From assembly GCF_002192255.1 (NCBI RefSeq), contig NZ_CP021768.1:2064001-2128000 (forward strand): a DNA stretch of 64,000 nt. The letters run 5' to 3'. This stretch comes from Stenotrophomonas sp. WZN-1 (GTDB lineage: Bacteria > Pseudomonadota > Gammaproteobacteria > Xanthomonadales > Xanthomonadaceae). Position numbers and translations under genes: made by a program. Below are positions 21,844-30,611 of the stretch, piece by piece. The notes under the pieces were generated by a model, which saw only the letters and a program-made list of their open reading frames with translations, did no database searches and was not told the DNA's origin. Numbering within the stretch: the stretch's first letter is position 1; every line of letters begins with the position of its first letter.

Positions 21844-24435
21844 ATGTTGGAAGCCTACCGCCACCACGTCGCCGAGCGCGCTGCGCTTGGCATCCCGCCG
21901 CTGCCGCTGAGCGCGCAGCAGACGGCCGATGTCATCGAACTGCTGAAGAACCCGCCGCAGGGCGAGGCCGAGTTCCTGCTCGACCTGCTGACCCACCGCG
22001 TGCCGGCCGGCGTCGATGACGCGGCCAAGGTCAAGGCCTCGTACCTGGCGGCGATCGCCCTGGGCAGCGAGCAGAACCCGCTGATCAGCCGCGAGCGCGC
22101 TACCGAACTGCTGGGCACCATGCTCGGCGGCTACAACGTCGCGCCGCTGGTGCAGCTGCTGGACGACGCCAGCGTCGGTACCATCGCCGCCAACGGTCTG
22201 AAGAAGACCCTGCTGGTGTTCGATGCCTTCCACGATGTTCAGGAAAAGGCCAAGGCGGGCAACGCCAACGCCCAGGCCGTGCTGCAGAGCTGGGCCGACG
22301 CCGAGTGGTTCACCAGCAACCCGGAAGTGCCGCAGAGCCTGACCGTCACCGTGTTCAAGGTGCCGGGCGAGACCAACACCGACGACCTGTCGCCGGCGCC
22401 GGACGCGACCACCCGTCCGGACATCCCGATGCACGCCCTGGCGATGCTGAAGAACAAGCGCGACGATGCGCCGTTCACCCCGGAAGAAGACGGCAAGCGC
22501 GGCCCGATCCAGCAGATCCTCGACCTGAAGGACAAGGGCCACCTGGTCGCCTACGTCGGCGACGTGGTCGGCACCGGCTCCTCGCGCAAGTCGGCCACGA
22601 ACAGCGTGCTGTGGTGGACCGGCGATGACATTCCGTTCATCCCGAACAAGCGCGCCGGTGGCGTCTGCCTGGGTTCGAAGATCGCCCCGATCTTCTACAA
22701 CACCATGGAAGATGCCGGTGCACTGCCGATCGAGCTGGACGTGTCGAAGATGGAGCACGGCGATGTGGTCGAGCTGCGTCCGTACGAAGGCAAGGCACTG
22801 AAGAACGGCGAAGTGATTGCCGAGTTCCAGGTCAAGTCCGAAGTGCTGTTCGACGAGGTGCGCGCCGGTGGCCGCATTCCGCTGATCATCGGCCGTGGCC
22901 TGACCGGCAAGGCGCGCGAAGCGCTGGGCCTGGCCCCGACCGACCTGTTCCGCCTGCCGGTGCAGCCGGTCGATACCGGCAAGGGCTTCTCGCTGGCGCA
23001 GAAGATGGTTGGCCGCGCCTGTGGCCTGCCGGAAGGCCAGGGCATGCGCCCGGGCACCTACTGCGAACCGAAGATGACCTCGGTCGGCTCGCAGGACACC
23101 ACCGGCCCGATGACCCGTGACGAGCTGAAGGACCTGGCCTGCCTGGGCTTCTCGGCCGACCTGGTGATGCAGTCGTTCTGCCACACCGCCGCCTACCCGA
23201 AGCCGGTGGACGTGAAGACCCACCACACCCTGCCGGAGTTCATCTCCACCCGTGGCGGCGTCTCGCTGCGCCCGGGCGACGGCGTGATCCACAGCTGGCT
23301 CAACCGCATGCTGCTGCCGGACACCGTCGGTACCGGTGGTGACTCGCACACCCGTTTCCCGGTGGGCATTTCGTTCCCGGCCGGTTCGGGCCTGGTCGCC
23401 TTCGCCGCTGCCACCGGCGTGATGCCGCTGGACATGCCGGAGTCGGTGCTGGTGCGCTTCAAGGGCAAGATGCAGCCGGGCGTGACCCTGCGTGACCTGG
23501 TCAACGCGATCCCGCTGTACGCGATCAAGTCGGGCCTGCTGACCGTGGCCAAGGCTGGCAAGAAGAACATCTTCTCCGGCCGCATCCTGGAAATCGAAGG
23601 CCTGCCGGAACTGAAGGTCGAACAGGCGTTCGAACTGTCCGACGCTTCGGCCGAGCGTTCGGCGGCCGGTTGCTCGGTGCGCCTGAACAAGGAGCCGATC
23701 ATCGAGTACCTCAACAGCAACATCACCCTGTTGAAGTGGATGATTGCCGAGGGTTACCAGGATCCGCGTTCGCTGCAGCGTCGCATCGAGAAGATGGAAG
23801 CGTGGCTGGCCAACCCGGAGCTGCTGGAGCCGGATGCCGACGCCGAGTACGCCGCTGTCATCGAGATCGACCTGGCCGACATCCACGAGCCGATCGTGGC
23901 CTGCCCGAACGACCCGGACGACGTGAAGACCCTGTCCGAAGTGGCCGGCGCCAAGATCGACGAAGTGTTCATCGGTTCGTGCATGACCAACATCGGTCAC
24001 TTCCGCGCGGCTGCCAAGCTGCTGGAAGGCAAGCGTGACCTGCCGACCCGCCTGTGGGTGGCACCGCCGACCAAGATGGATGCTTCCGAGCTGACCAAGG
24101 AAGGCGTGTACGGCACCTTCGGCGCTACCGGCGCACGCATGGAAATGCCGGGCTGCTCGCTGTGCATGGGCAACCAGGCGCAGATCCGCGAAGGTTCCAC
24201 CGCGATGTCGACCTCGACCCGCAACTTCCCGAACCGCCTGGGCCGCAACACCAACGTGTACCTGGGTTCGGCGGAACTAGCCGCGATCTGCTCGCGCCTG
24301 GGCCGCATCCCGACCAAGGAGGAGTACATGGCGGACATCGGCGTGATCAACGCCAATGGTGCGGAGATCTACCGCTACATGAACTTCGACCAGATCGAGG
24401 AATACCAGGACGTGGCCAAGACGGTTGCTGCCTGA
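21844..24435 (+). CDS. acnB: Aconitate hydratase B (RpfA of xanthomonads)
   Basis: Bifunctional aconitase / 2-methylisocitrate dehydratase of 863 residues, the normal AcnB length. The order is: N-terminal HEAT-like domain (1-160), swivel domain ([20 protein letters not shown] near 240), then the three Fe-S domains with Cys ligands in [13 protein letters not shown] and [13 protein letters not shown] (two Cys). The orthologue in Xanthomonas was named rpfA because mutants lose virulence factors. Without iron, AcnB can bind mRNA in other bacteria. A strong terminator follows. Confidence 0.96.
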   Translation: MLEAYRHHVAERAALGIPPLPLSAQQTADVIELLKNPPQGEAEFLLDLLTHRVPAGVDDAAKVKASYLAAIALGSEQNPLISRERATELLGTMLGGYNVAPLVQLLDDASVGTIAANGLKKTLLVFDAFHDVQEKAKAGNANAQAVLQSWADAEWFTSNPEVPQSLTVTVFKVPGETNTDDLSPAPDATTRPDIPMHALAMLKNKRDDAPFTPEEDGKRGPIQQILDLKDKGHLVAYVGDVVGTGSSRKSATNSVLWWTGDDIPFIPNKRAGGVCLGSKIAPIFYNTMEDAGALPIELDVSKMEHGDVVELRPYEGKALKNGEVIAEFQVKSEVLFDEVRAGGRIPLIIGRGLTGKAREALGLAPTDLFRLPVQPVDTGKGFSLAQKMVGRACGLPEGQGMRPGTYCEPKMTSVGSQDTTGPMTRDELKDLACLGFSADLVMQSFCHTAAYPKPVDVKTHHTLPEFISTRGGVSLRPGDGVIHSWLNRMLLPDTVGTGGDSHTRFPVGISFPAGSGLVAFAAATGVMPLDMPESVLVRFKGKMQPGVTLRDLVNAIPLYAIKSGLLTVAKAGKKNIFSGRILEIEGLPELKVEQAFELSDASAERSAAGCSVRLNKEPIIEYLNSNITLLKWMIAEGYQDPRSLQRRIEKMEAWLANPELLEPDADAEYAAVIEIDLADIHEPIVACPNDPDDVKTLSEVAGAKIDEVFIGSCMTNIGHFRAAAKLLEGKRDLPTRLWVAPPTKMDASELTKEGVYGTFGATGARMEMPGCSLCMGNQAQIREGSTAMSTSTRNFPNRLGRNTNVYLGSAELAAICSRLGRIPTKEEYMADIGVINANGAEIYRYMNFDQIEEYQDVAKTVAA

Positions 24436-24480
24436 TGCGGTAACGCCAGCCACTGGCCGGTAGCCCGTTGAAACGAAGAG

Positions 24481-24506
24481 CCCCCGGTGAAAGCCGGGGG
24501 TTTTTT
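24481..24506 (+). terminator. Rho-independent terminator of acnB
   Basis: CCCCCGG / CCGGGGG stem, loop TGAAAG, followed by six T residues (24501-24506). On the minus strand it may also end the effector transcript. Confidence 0.92.
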
Positions 24507-24527
24507 GTGTGTGCCGGGCCAGGTGGC

Positions 24528-26012
24528 CTAGCCCATGCGCATCGCTGTCCGGGTCTGCTCCTGGATCTGCTCCAGGGCGTGGTCCTGCTGGGCAACCTGC
24601 TGTACCTGCGACATCTGTTCGACCTTGGCGAGCGACTGCTCCACGGGCGTGCTGATTGCCTCGCTGATCGCGACCGACGCCCGCAGGTGTGCCGGATTGT
24701 CGAGCGCTCCCTGCACAACGAACATGCGAGAGTCCGAGCCATCGCTGGTTGGATTGCCCAGGACCACATGATCGATGCGTTCCAGGCCGCTGCTCTTGGC
24801 CGCCGCCAGCAGGCTGGCCGTCATCCGCTCGCTGGTTTCATCGAAGCTGCGGCCGTGCCTGGCATCCACAGCGGATACACCGTCGCGAATCTGCCGGTAG
24901 AGAGGTTGGTCTGGGTGGCCTTCCTTCCTGGGATCCAGGCCCGCCTTGTCCAAGGTGGATTCGATGCTCTCCTGCAATGGGTTCCTGGGGGAGAAGCCGG
25001 GATTGCCGAGGGAGGGCGAGCCCTGGTCGGTTGCATCCTGGATCAGTTGCTCTCCAGGCTTGAGCGCATTGCGGGCCTGCTGCGCGACTTCGGCTTCGTG
25101 GCGGGCATGCGCACCAGCTTCCTCGGTGCCGCGCAGGTAATTGACCCCGTCGCGCAGCAGACCCGGTCCACCACCGACAAGCACGGTCGCCGCCGCGCGC
25201 AGCTGATGAACATCACTGCGGTAGTCGGCAATCCGGCGCAGGTCTTCAGGATCCGTGGCCCGGGCCTGGGGGTTGTCCAGTACAGACTGCACCGGACCCT
25301 TGTCGGTCATGCGATCAAGGAAATGAACCAATCGATGGGAGTCACCCAATTGGACCGCCACGGCGGCGGACATGACATGGCCGCTCTTCATCCCAAGCGT
25401 TCCGAGCGAGGCGATGCGCTGGCCGTGCTCGGCGTTGCGCAGAACCTCCAGTTCCCTGGGCAGCGCATACATCTCGACCTTGCCGTAATGAGGGCCGCCC
25501 GCACTGACCAGGTCGCCTGCCATCACATGGTTGGTGAAGGGCGCCGCATTGGCCGGCTGGCCTTCAGGGAGGCGATACGCCAGCCCCGCGGCACCGTAAG
25601 GATTGAAGGCGTCGCCGGGGAGGTTGTAGTGATGGGCGGTGATCTGCGCGAGGGCGCCGCCGAGGGAGTGACCGGTGACGTGTACGGGCCCAATCCCCCT
25701 TTCATCAGCCAGCTTGATGGCCTGCTTGGTCAGGGCGAGGGCATCGCCGAGTTGCGCGTTGACTCTGGCAGTGACCATCGCAGCGTCAATGCCGCCGTCC
25801 AGAAGGGGCTGGCGATCAAACTCGGTGCCGCGATGGGCAATGATGACTTCGTCGGTTTCAACTTTGCGATAGACAATGCCCTGGTAACCAGTGCTGGAAT
25901 CCCGTCTAACTAAGATCTCGTAATCGCTTCCTGCAATGGTGACGGACGTGGCATCCGGAGATAATCCATTGTAGACATGGTCCGAGAGTGTGGCGCTGGT
26001 AATAGGGTTCAT
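24528..26012 (-). CDS. Probable X-T4SS antibacterial effector: class 3-type lipase with XVIPCD
   Basis: Protein of 494 residues. The N-terminal half is a lipase of the class 3 / alpha-beta hydrolase type: VIIAHRGTEF (56-65, oxyanion region), nucleophile Ser116 in VTGHSLGGALAQ, probable Asp167 (VMAGDLVS), and His226 or His230. Residues about 365-480 match the XVIPCD secretion signal of Xanthomonadales T4SS effectors: HPDQPLYRQIRDGV, DARHGRSFDETSERM, GLERIDHVVLG, FVVQGALDNPAHLRASV, TPVEQSL and a Gln-rich tail. No signal peptide is seen. The upstream gene encodes a lipoprotein and overlaps it by 4 bp, as for effector-immunity pairs. Predicted to be delivered into rival cells and cleave membrane lipids. 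No T4SS genes are in the window. Confidence 0.85.
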   Translation of the reverse strand: MNPITSATLSDHVYNGLSPDATSVTIAGSDYEILVRRDSSTGYQGIVYRKVETDEVIIAHRGTEFDRQPLLDGGIDAAMVTARVNAQLGDALALTKQAIKLADERGIGPVHVTGHSLGGALAQITAHHYNLPGDAFNPYGAAGLAYRLPEGQPANAAPFTNHVMAGDLVSAGGPHYGKVEMYALPRELEVLRNAEHGQRIASLGTLGMKSGHVMSAAVAVQLGDSHRLVHFLDRMTDKGPVQSVLDNPQARATDPEDLRRIADYRSDVHQLRAAATVLVGGGPGLLRDGVNYLRGTEEAGAHARHEAEVAQQARNALKPGEQLIQDATDQGSPSLGNPGFSPRNPLQESIESTLDKAGLDPRKEGHPDQPLYRQIRDGVSAVDARHGRSFDETSERMTASLLAAAKSSGLERIDHVVLGNPTSDGSDSRMFVVQGALDNPAHLRASVAISEAISTPVEQSLAKVEQMSQVQQVAQQDHALEQIQEQTRTAMRMG

Positions 26013-26647
26013 GGGGCATCTCCTTCAATCCGGGAGGAGATTTCTATGGGGAAGTACTTTGGGCGGTCGGCGAGTGGGCGCTTGTCAAACATCGTCTTTG
26101 ACAGCGTCCAGGCTCGTTCAGGTGTCTGCCCTGGGATGAGAGGTTTTAGTTCCTTCTCTACGTATGTCGTAGAGCCTCCCGTGTCTTCAATTCTCTGGAA
26201 AGGGGCGCCGACTGTTGCGTAGATTGTGCGTCCATCACTGATCATCGGGAACGAAGCTTGCACAGTATTCGGCATCCATTTGCATGGGCCGCGCCCGTAA
26301 TAGTCAGCGACCGCCATCCCGTCTTTGAACACGGTGGTGGTGAACTCGGTGTCGCTTATTCGCTGTGCTTTGAACTCGATTGAATGCCATTTGGGTTCGT
26401 AATGCACGCCCTCGTAGTTGTTGATCGGGGGGAGGCAAAGCGAGTCGATCTCGTACAAGACGGTGATCGTGGGGGTTGGGACATTCACGGGTGCGTCGTG
26501 GACCCGAATCACAATCGGCAGCGCATCCTTGGGTGCAGGGTTCTCGCGGTAGACCGGATATGAGCGTTCCTTGTTGCAGCCTGGAATGGCCAGTGTGATC
26601 AATGCGATCAACGCAACATGAGCAAAGCTGGGGGCGGATTTCAGCAT
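26009..26647 (-). CDS. Putative periplasmic lipoprotein immunity protein for the adjacent effector
   Basis: Protein of 212 residues with an N-terminal lipoprotein signal (hydrophobic HVALIALITLAIPGC, lipidated Cys24) and no recognised domain. Cys residues occur at SLCLPPIN and GPCKWM, which may form a disulfide. Its stop overlaps the start of the XVIPCD lipase gene (ATGA), so the guard is translated just before the effector. Periplasmic lipoprotein inhibitors encoded next to XVIPCD effectors are the known pattern, and a cell-envelope lipase would need such a guard. The stretch looks less GC-rich than its surroundings, consistent with acquisition. No strong ribosome site is visible. Immunity function is inference from context. 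Confidence 0.75.
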   Translation of the reverse strand: MLKSAPSFAHVALIALITLAIPGCNKERSYPVYRENPAPKDALPIVIRVHDAPVNVPTPTITVLYEIDSLCLPPINNYEGVHYEPKWHSIEFKAQRISDTEFTTTVFKDGMAVADYYGRGPCKWMPNTVQASFPMISDGRTIYATVGAPFQRIEDTGGSTTYVEKELKPLIPGQTPERAWTLSKTMFDKRPLADRPKYFPIEISSRIEGDAP

Positions 26648-26920
26648 GAGCGGTCCAGGTCGCTGATCAAGGTTTTGCGGGGTGCGGCGACACCATGAAG
26701 GGCACCTCGGGGCAAATGCGACGGATTGTGCATTTCATGCTGGGGGCACGCCGGTACTCCATCCTTGCGTACCCGTGCCACGGGGCATTGCGGCGTATCG
26801 TTCATCGGCGTTCCATTGCTCTGCGACGTCTGACTATACGACCCGGTGCAGCTGTACTCCAAGGCCGAGGTCCAGCGCCGGGGGCGTCGCGTGGGACGCC
26901 GCCCAGCATCCGGCCGCTTG
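26648..26920. other. Intergenic stretch upstream of the effector/immunity pair
   Basis: 273 bp with no convincing gene. A 54-codon minus-strand frame (26805 down to 26641) overlaps the immunity start by 7 bp but has no ribosome site and no recognisable features. The promoter for the pair should lie here; no clear -35/-10 was found. Confidence 0.4.
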
Positions 26921-27724
26921 CTAGCAGGCGACGTGCAGCGACTGCTGCAACCATGCATCAATGTGCACGCTGGCGAATGCCGGATTCTCCAGCGTGGAGA
27001 TATGGCCGGCATCGGGGATCGATTGCAGCCGGCAGCCGATCTGGCCCGCCATCTGCCGCGCTTCGGTCAAGGGGCGTGGCAGGTCGTGTTCGCCACTCAG
27101 GATCAGCGTTGTTTCCGGGTCCAGATCCTTCAATGCGCCCAGCCGGTCCGGGCGGCCGAAGATCAGGCGACCCAGCGGCACGATCGCGTCGAGCAGGCGC
27201 TCGCGGGGCCAGGACAGCAGCCGTTGCAGGAACAGCACCCGGATCGGATCGTCGTTAGCGATGCCTGGACGGAAGAACAGCGGCACAATCTGTTCGGCTA
27301 TGGCTTCGGGGATGCAGCCCAGCTGTTCGATCATGTCGAGCATGCCGAAATAGCGTTGCCGGGAGGCCTCCGGTTCCGCACCGAGGTAGGTGTCCATCAG
27401 GACAAGCGAGCGGACCTGCTCGGGGCGCTGCAGCGCCAGTTCCGCTGCCCACATGCCGCCGACCGACAAGCCAGCCACCGCGTACTGCCGGATGCCCAGC
27501 GCATCCAGCAAGCGGCCGACTTCGCGCGCGAGGCACGCAGGTGTGGTGAGGGCGGCGGACAGGGGCAGATCGTTGTCGTGGCCGGGCAGCTCCGGAAGGA
27601 TCAGGCGATAGCGCCGCGACAGCAGCTCGATCTGTGGTGCCCACATGTCGCGGCCCCAGAGATAGCTGCCGCCGAGGACAAGCGGAAAGCCGGTGCCGAT
27701 ATCGTGATGGGTGAGAAGGGGCAA
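26921..27724 (-). CDS. Alpha/beta-fold hydrolase
   Basis: Protein of 267 residues with a complete catalytic triad: Ser87 in VAGLSVGGMWAAE, Asp214 in SGEHDLPRP and His241 in PDAGHISTLENP. A lid-like helical insertion lies between residues 110 and 195. No signal peptide, so cytoplasmic. Family members include esterases, enol-lactone hydrolases and C-C bond hydrolases; the substrate cannot be read from sequence. It is separated by 317 bp of repeat-bearing DNA from cheB and probably unrelated to it. Confidence 0.8.
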   Translation of the reverse strand: MPLLTHHDIGTGFPLVLGGSYLWGRDMWAPQIELLSRRYRLILPELPGHDNDLPLSAALTTPACLAREVGRLLDALGIRQYAVAGLSVGGMWAAELALQRPEQVRSLVLMDTYLGAEPEASRQRYFGMLDMIEQLGCIPEAIAEQIVPLFFRPGIANDDPIRVLFLQRLLSWPRERLLDAIVPLGRLIFGRPDRLGALKDLDPETTLILSGEHDLPRPLTEARQMAGQIGCRLQSIPDAGHISTLENPAFASVHIDAWLQQSLHVAC

Positions 27725-27932
27725 GGGGAGGCTCCATGGAAGGGAGCCTCACGCTGCGGGGGTAGGGGAAGCACGTCCAATGTGGCGGATCGACGAGGGG
27801 CCATCCCTGGGTGCAAGTGAGGTGATTACGACACCGATGTACGCAAGGCGCACTGTTGAAACGCCGCTGTCCGAGGTTGCTGCAAGCGCAAACGGGTTGA
27901 ATGCGACGTCTGGCCTGTGTGTTTGGCCGATG

Positions 27933-28032
27933 CGGAGCCGAGCATGGGCTATGCCGGGCGTCCTTGCCCGGCCCCCTGCGGGCCGTCGCAAGCGACGTTG
28001 GCAACGGCTCCTGCCGTTGCCTTCGGCTCTAC
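27933..28032 (-). repeat. Nested multi-hairpin element bounded by SMAG-like ends
   Basis: Read on the minus strand it starts GTAGAGCCGA and ends ..TCGGCTC. Inside are four consecutive perfect hairpins: GGCAACGG/CCGTTGCC (28000-28021), CGTCGC/GCGACG (27984-27997), GGCCC/GGGCC (27970-27984) and CCGGGC/GCCCGG (27954-27971, sharing two bases with its neighbour). It fills the right part of the 317-bp gap between the hydrolase gene and cheB. The rest of that gap (27725-27932) shows no gene or motif I recognise. Confidence 0.7.
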
Positions 28033-28041
28033 AGCTCCCCA

Positions 28042-29115
28042 TCAGCCGCGGGCGAGTGACAGCAACCGCTCGGCAATCCGTTCCAGCGGTACCTGTTCCT
28101 CGGCGGCGCCGAGCTTGAACGCTGCACCCGGCATGCCCCAGACCACGCTGGTGGCCTCGTCCTGCACCAGTGTCGGCGCGCCGGCCTGGCGCATTTCCAG
28201 CAGGCCGCGTGCGCCGTCGTCGCCCATGCCGGTGAGGATGGCGCCGATGGCATTGCCGCCGGCGTTCTGCGCGACCGAGCGGAACAGCACATCGACCGCT
28301 GGCTTGTGCCGGTTCACTGCCGGGCCATCATCGACACGGCAGCGCCAGCGCGCACCGTCGCGGATGATCCGCAGGTGCTTGCCGCCCGGCGGCAGGTAGG
28401 CGTGGCCGGGCAGCACGGCTTCGCCGTCGCTGGCCTCACGCACGGCCATGGCCGAGTGGCGGTCCAGGCGCTCGGCGAAGGCGCTGCTGAAGCTGGCCGG
28501 CAGGTGCTGGGTCATCACCACGGCGGGCGCGTCGGCCGGCATGCCTTCCAACACCACGCGCAACGCTTCGGTGCCGCCGGCCGAGGAGCCGATCGCGATC
28601 AGCCGGTCGGTGGTGCGGAACTGCGGAGCAGCGGGGCGCATCGCAGGCGCGGCGTCCAGCAGGAGCTTCGGTGCGGCAGCGCGCACCAGCGGGCGAACGC
28701 GCGAACGCGCCGCCATCTTCACCTTTGCGATGATTTCATCGGCGTAGGCCTGCAGGCCACGCGCCACGTCCAGCTTCGGCTTGGAGACGAAGTCCACCGC
28801 GCCCAGCGCCAGCGCCTGCAGCGTGGTGTCGGCGCCGCGTTCGGTCAGCGAGGAGATCATCACCACCGGCAGCGGATGCAGGCGCATCAGGTTTTCCAGG
28901 AACGCGAGCCCGTCCATGCGTGGCATTTCCACGTCCAGGGTGATCACATCCGGGGCCAGGCGCTTGATCTTCTCGCGCGCCAGCAGTGGGTCGGCGGCGG
29001 TGCCGACCACGTCGATGGACGGATCGCTGGACAGGATCTCGGTGAGCATCTGGCGCACGACGGCGGAGTCGTCGACGATCAGGACCCGGCAGGGGGCGTT
29101 GCCGGTCAGGGTCAT
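28042..29115 (-). CDS. cheB: CheB: chemoreceptor methylesterase/glutamine deamidase
   Basis: Response-regulator esterase of 357 residues that demethylates chemoreceptors. Receiver domain 9-125 carries Asp61 ([13 protein letters not shown]) and a linker follows. The esterase domain (about 168-357) has the catalytic Ser in [12 protein letters not shown] (Ser177/178), His204 (MTQHLPASF) and Asp in [13 protein letters not shown] 29115 overlaps the cheD stop (ATGA) and starts close to the receiver domain; upstream codons overlap cheD. It is last in the MCP-cheR-cheD-cheB unit. Confidence 0.95.
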   Translation of the reverse strand: MTLTGNAPCRVLIVDDSAVVRQMLTEILSSDPSIDVVGTAADPLLAREKIKRLAPDVITLDVEMPRMDGLAFLENLMRLHPLPVVMISSLTERGADTTLQALALGAVDFVSKPKLDVARGLQAYADEIIAKVKMAARSRVRPLVRAAAPKLLLDAAPAMRPAAPQFRTTDRLIAIGSSAGGTEALRVVLEGMPADAPAVVMTQHLPASFSSAFAERLDRHSAMAVREASDGEAVLPGHAYLPPGGKHLRIIRDGARWRCRVDDGPAVNRHKPAVDVLFRSVAQNAGGNAIGAILTGMGDDGARGLLEMRQAGAPTLVQDEATSVVWGMPGAAFKLGAAEEQVPLERIAERLLSLARG

Positions 29116-29708
29116 TCGAACAGCTCCACGCCACCGGTGACCGGGGCCCTGGACAGGCGCGCACGCACGGCCGATTCGGTCGCGGCCACTTCGGCTTCGT
29201 GAGCGTGCGGCAGGCGCTGGACGACCACGCGGCCGGTATCGGCAAAGAACCAGATCTTGCGCGGATGGATGCCGCACAGGTCCTCGGCAATGATCGGGAT
29301 GTGCTCGGCCTGGAGGTACTGGCGCACGAATTCGGCGTTGCGGGTGCCGACCGGGTTGCTGGTGAAGCCCTTCAGCACGTTGGCGCCGCCGAACACCTTG
29401 GCTTCAATACGCTTGCGGTGGGCGCCGCGCTTGAGCATGTCGTTGATCAGCAGTTCCATCGCATAGCTGCCGTAGCGCGCGGGTGCGCCGTCGCCGGCGT
29501 TGCCTTCGGGCAGCAGGAAGTGGTTCATGCCGCCGATCTTCAGCACCGGGTCGCGCAGGCACGCGGCCACGCAGGAGCCCAGCGTGGTGGTCAGCGCAGT
29601 GGTGTCATCGACCACCAGGTACTGGGTCGGCAGCAGCTTGGCGGCGATGGTCTGGAAGCGCGCGTCCTGGTAGCGCATCACATCGTCGGTACGCAGCGAG
29701 GCATTCAT
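29112..29708 (-). CDS. cheD: CheD: chemoreceptor glutamine deamidase
   Basis: Protein of 198 residues. It carries the CheD signature [12 protein letters not shown] with nucleophile Cys46 and the partner His63 in [12 protein letters not shown]; a Thr stretch precedes (TTALTTTLG). It deamidates specific glutamines of chemoreceptors to methyl-accepting glutamates. The gene overlaps cheR upstream and cheB downstream by 4 bp each, so the three adaptation enzymes are translationally coupled. Confidence 0.95.
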   Translation of the reverse strand: MNASLRTDDVMRYQDARFQTIAAKLLPTQYLVVDDTTALTTTLGSCVAACLRDPVLKIGGMNHFLLPEGNAGDGAPARYGSYAMELLINDMLKRGAHRKRIEAKVFGGANVLKGFTSNPVGTRNAEFVRQYLQAEHIPIIAEDLCGIHPRKIWFFADTGRVVVQRLPHAHEAEVAATESAVRARLSRAPVTGGVELFE

Positions 29709-30574
29709 ATGCCGGCCTTTGCCGCACGGCGGTACAGGGTGCGGCCGCAGGGCTGGATCAGGTCGGCGGCGTGCAGGTAGTTCTCCGAGTGGCCGGTGTA
29801 GAGCAGGCCATCGTCGGCCAGGTGCTGCACCAGGCGGCCGAGTATGGCGCGCTGGGTCGGTTTGTCGAAGTAGATCATCACGTTGCGGCAGAACAGCGCG
29901 TCGAACGGGCCGCCAACGTCGTAGCGCGGCGCGAGCAGGTTCAGGGGACGGAACTCGATCAGCTCGCGCAGTGCGGGCAGCACGCGGCACTGGCCCTCGT
30001 TGGGGCCGCTGCCGCGCTGGAAGTAGCGGCGGCGCAGGTCCGGATCCAGGCTGGTGACGCGATCGATGTTGTAGACGCCGCGGCCGGCGGTGGCCAGCAC
30101 CTGGGTGTCGACGTCGGTGGCGATGATGCGCACCGGTGGCTTCAGCGTGCCGAAGGCCTCGCAGGCAGTGATCGCCATCGAGTAGGGCTCTTCGCCGGTG
30201 GATGCCGCGCACGACCACAGCAGCAGCGGCGTGCGGCTGGAGCGCTGCTGCAGCTCCTCGCGCAGCTTGTCGAAGTGGTGCGGTTCGCGGAAGAACGAGG
30301 TCAGGTTGGTGGTCAGGGCGTTGGTGAACGCCTGCCACTCGTCACCATCTTCCTGCTCCAGATGGTCCAGGTACTGCTGGAAGCTGCGCATGCCCAGCGT
30401 GCGCAGGCGGCGCGACAGGCGGCCATAGACCATGTCGCGCTTTGCCGGCGCGAGGGCGATGCCCACGCGCTGGTAGATCAGGTCGCAGACGCGGCGGAAA
30501 TCACGGTCGGCGAACTCGAATTCGCGCGGGCCGGTAACGATGGGAGTAGGACTTTGCACGGGGGACGTGTCCAT
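29705..30574 (-). CDS. cheR: CheR: chemoreceptor methyltransferase
   Basis: SAM-dependent methyltransferase of 289 residues acting on MCP glutamates. The N-terminal helical domain (to about 90) is followed by the SAM-binding domain with [19 protein letters not shown] and [14 protein letters not shown]. It is 37 bp after MCP1, in the same transcription unit. CheR of this kind may bind the conserved C-terminal WQEF shared by all three receptors in the window, by analogy with the enteric NWETF tether. Confidence 0.95.
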   Translation of the reverse strand: MDTSPVQSPTPIVTGPREFEFADRDFRRVCDLIYQRVGIALAPAKRDMVYGRLSRRLRTLGMRSFQQYLDHLEQEDGDEWQAFTNALTTNLTSFFREPHHFDKLREELQQRSSRTPLLLWSCAASTGEEPYSMAITACEAFGTLKPPVRIIATDVDTQVLATAGRGVYNIDRVTSLDPDLRRRYFQRGSGPNEGQCRVLPALRELIEFRPLNLLAPRYDVGGPFDALFCRNVMIYFDKPTQRAILGRLVQHLADDGLLYTGHSENYLHAADLIQPCGRTLYRRAAKAGI

Positions 30575-30611
30575 CGGCGAGGGCGGTGGCCGCAGCCACC
30601 GCGGGTGGGTC

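Noticed and set aside
26641-26805. 54-codon minus-strand frame overlapping the immunity gene start
   Set aside because: No ribosome site, no recognisable motif and atypical composition. Kept only as a note in the intergenic entry.
28022-28041. tRNA-like or riboswitch fold near the nested hairpins
   Set aside because: No cloverleaf, anticodon arm or TPsiC box could be assembled. The hairpins are REP-type palindromes.
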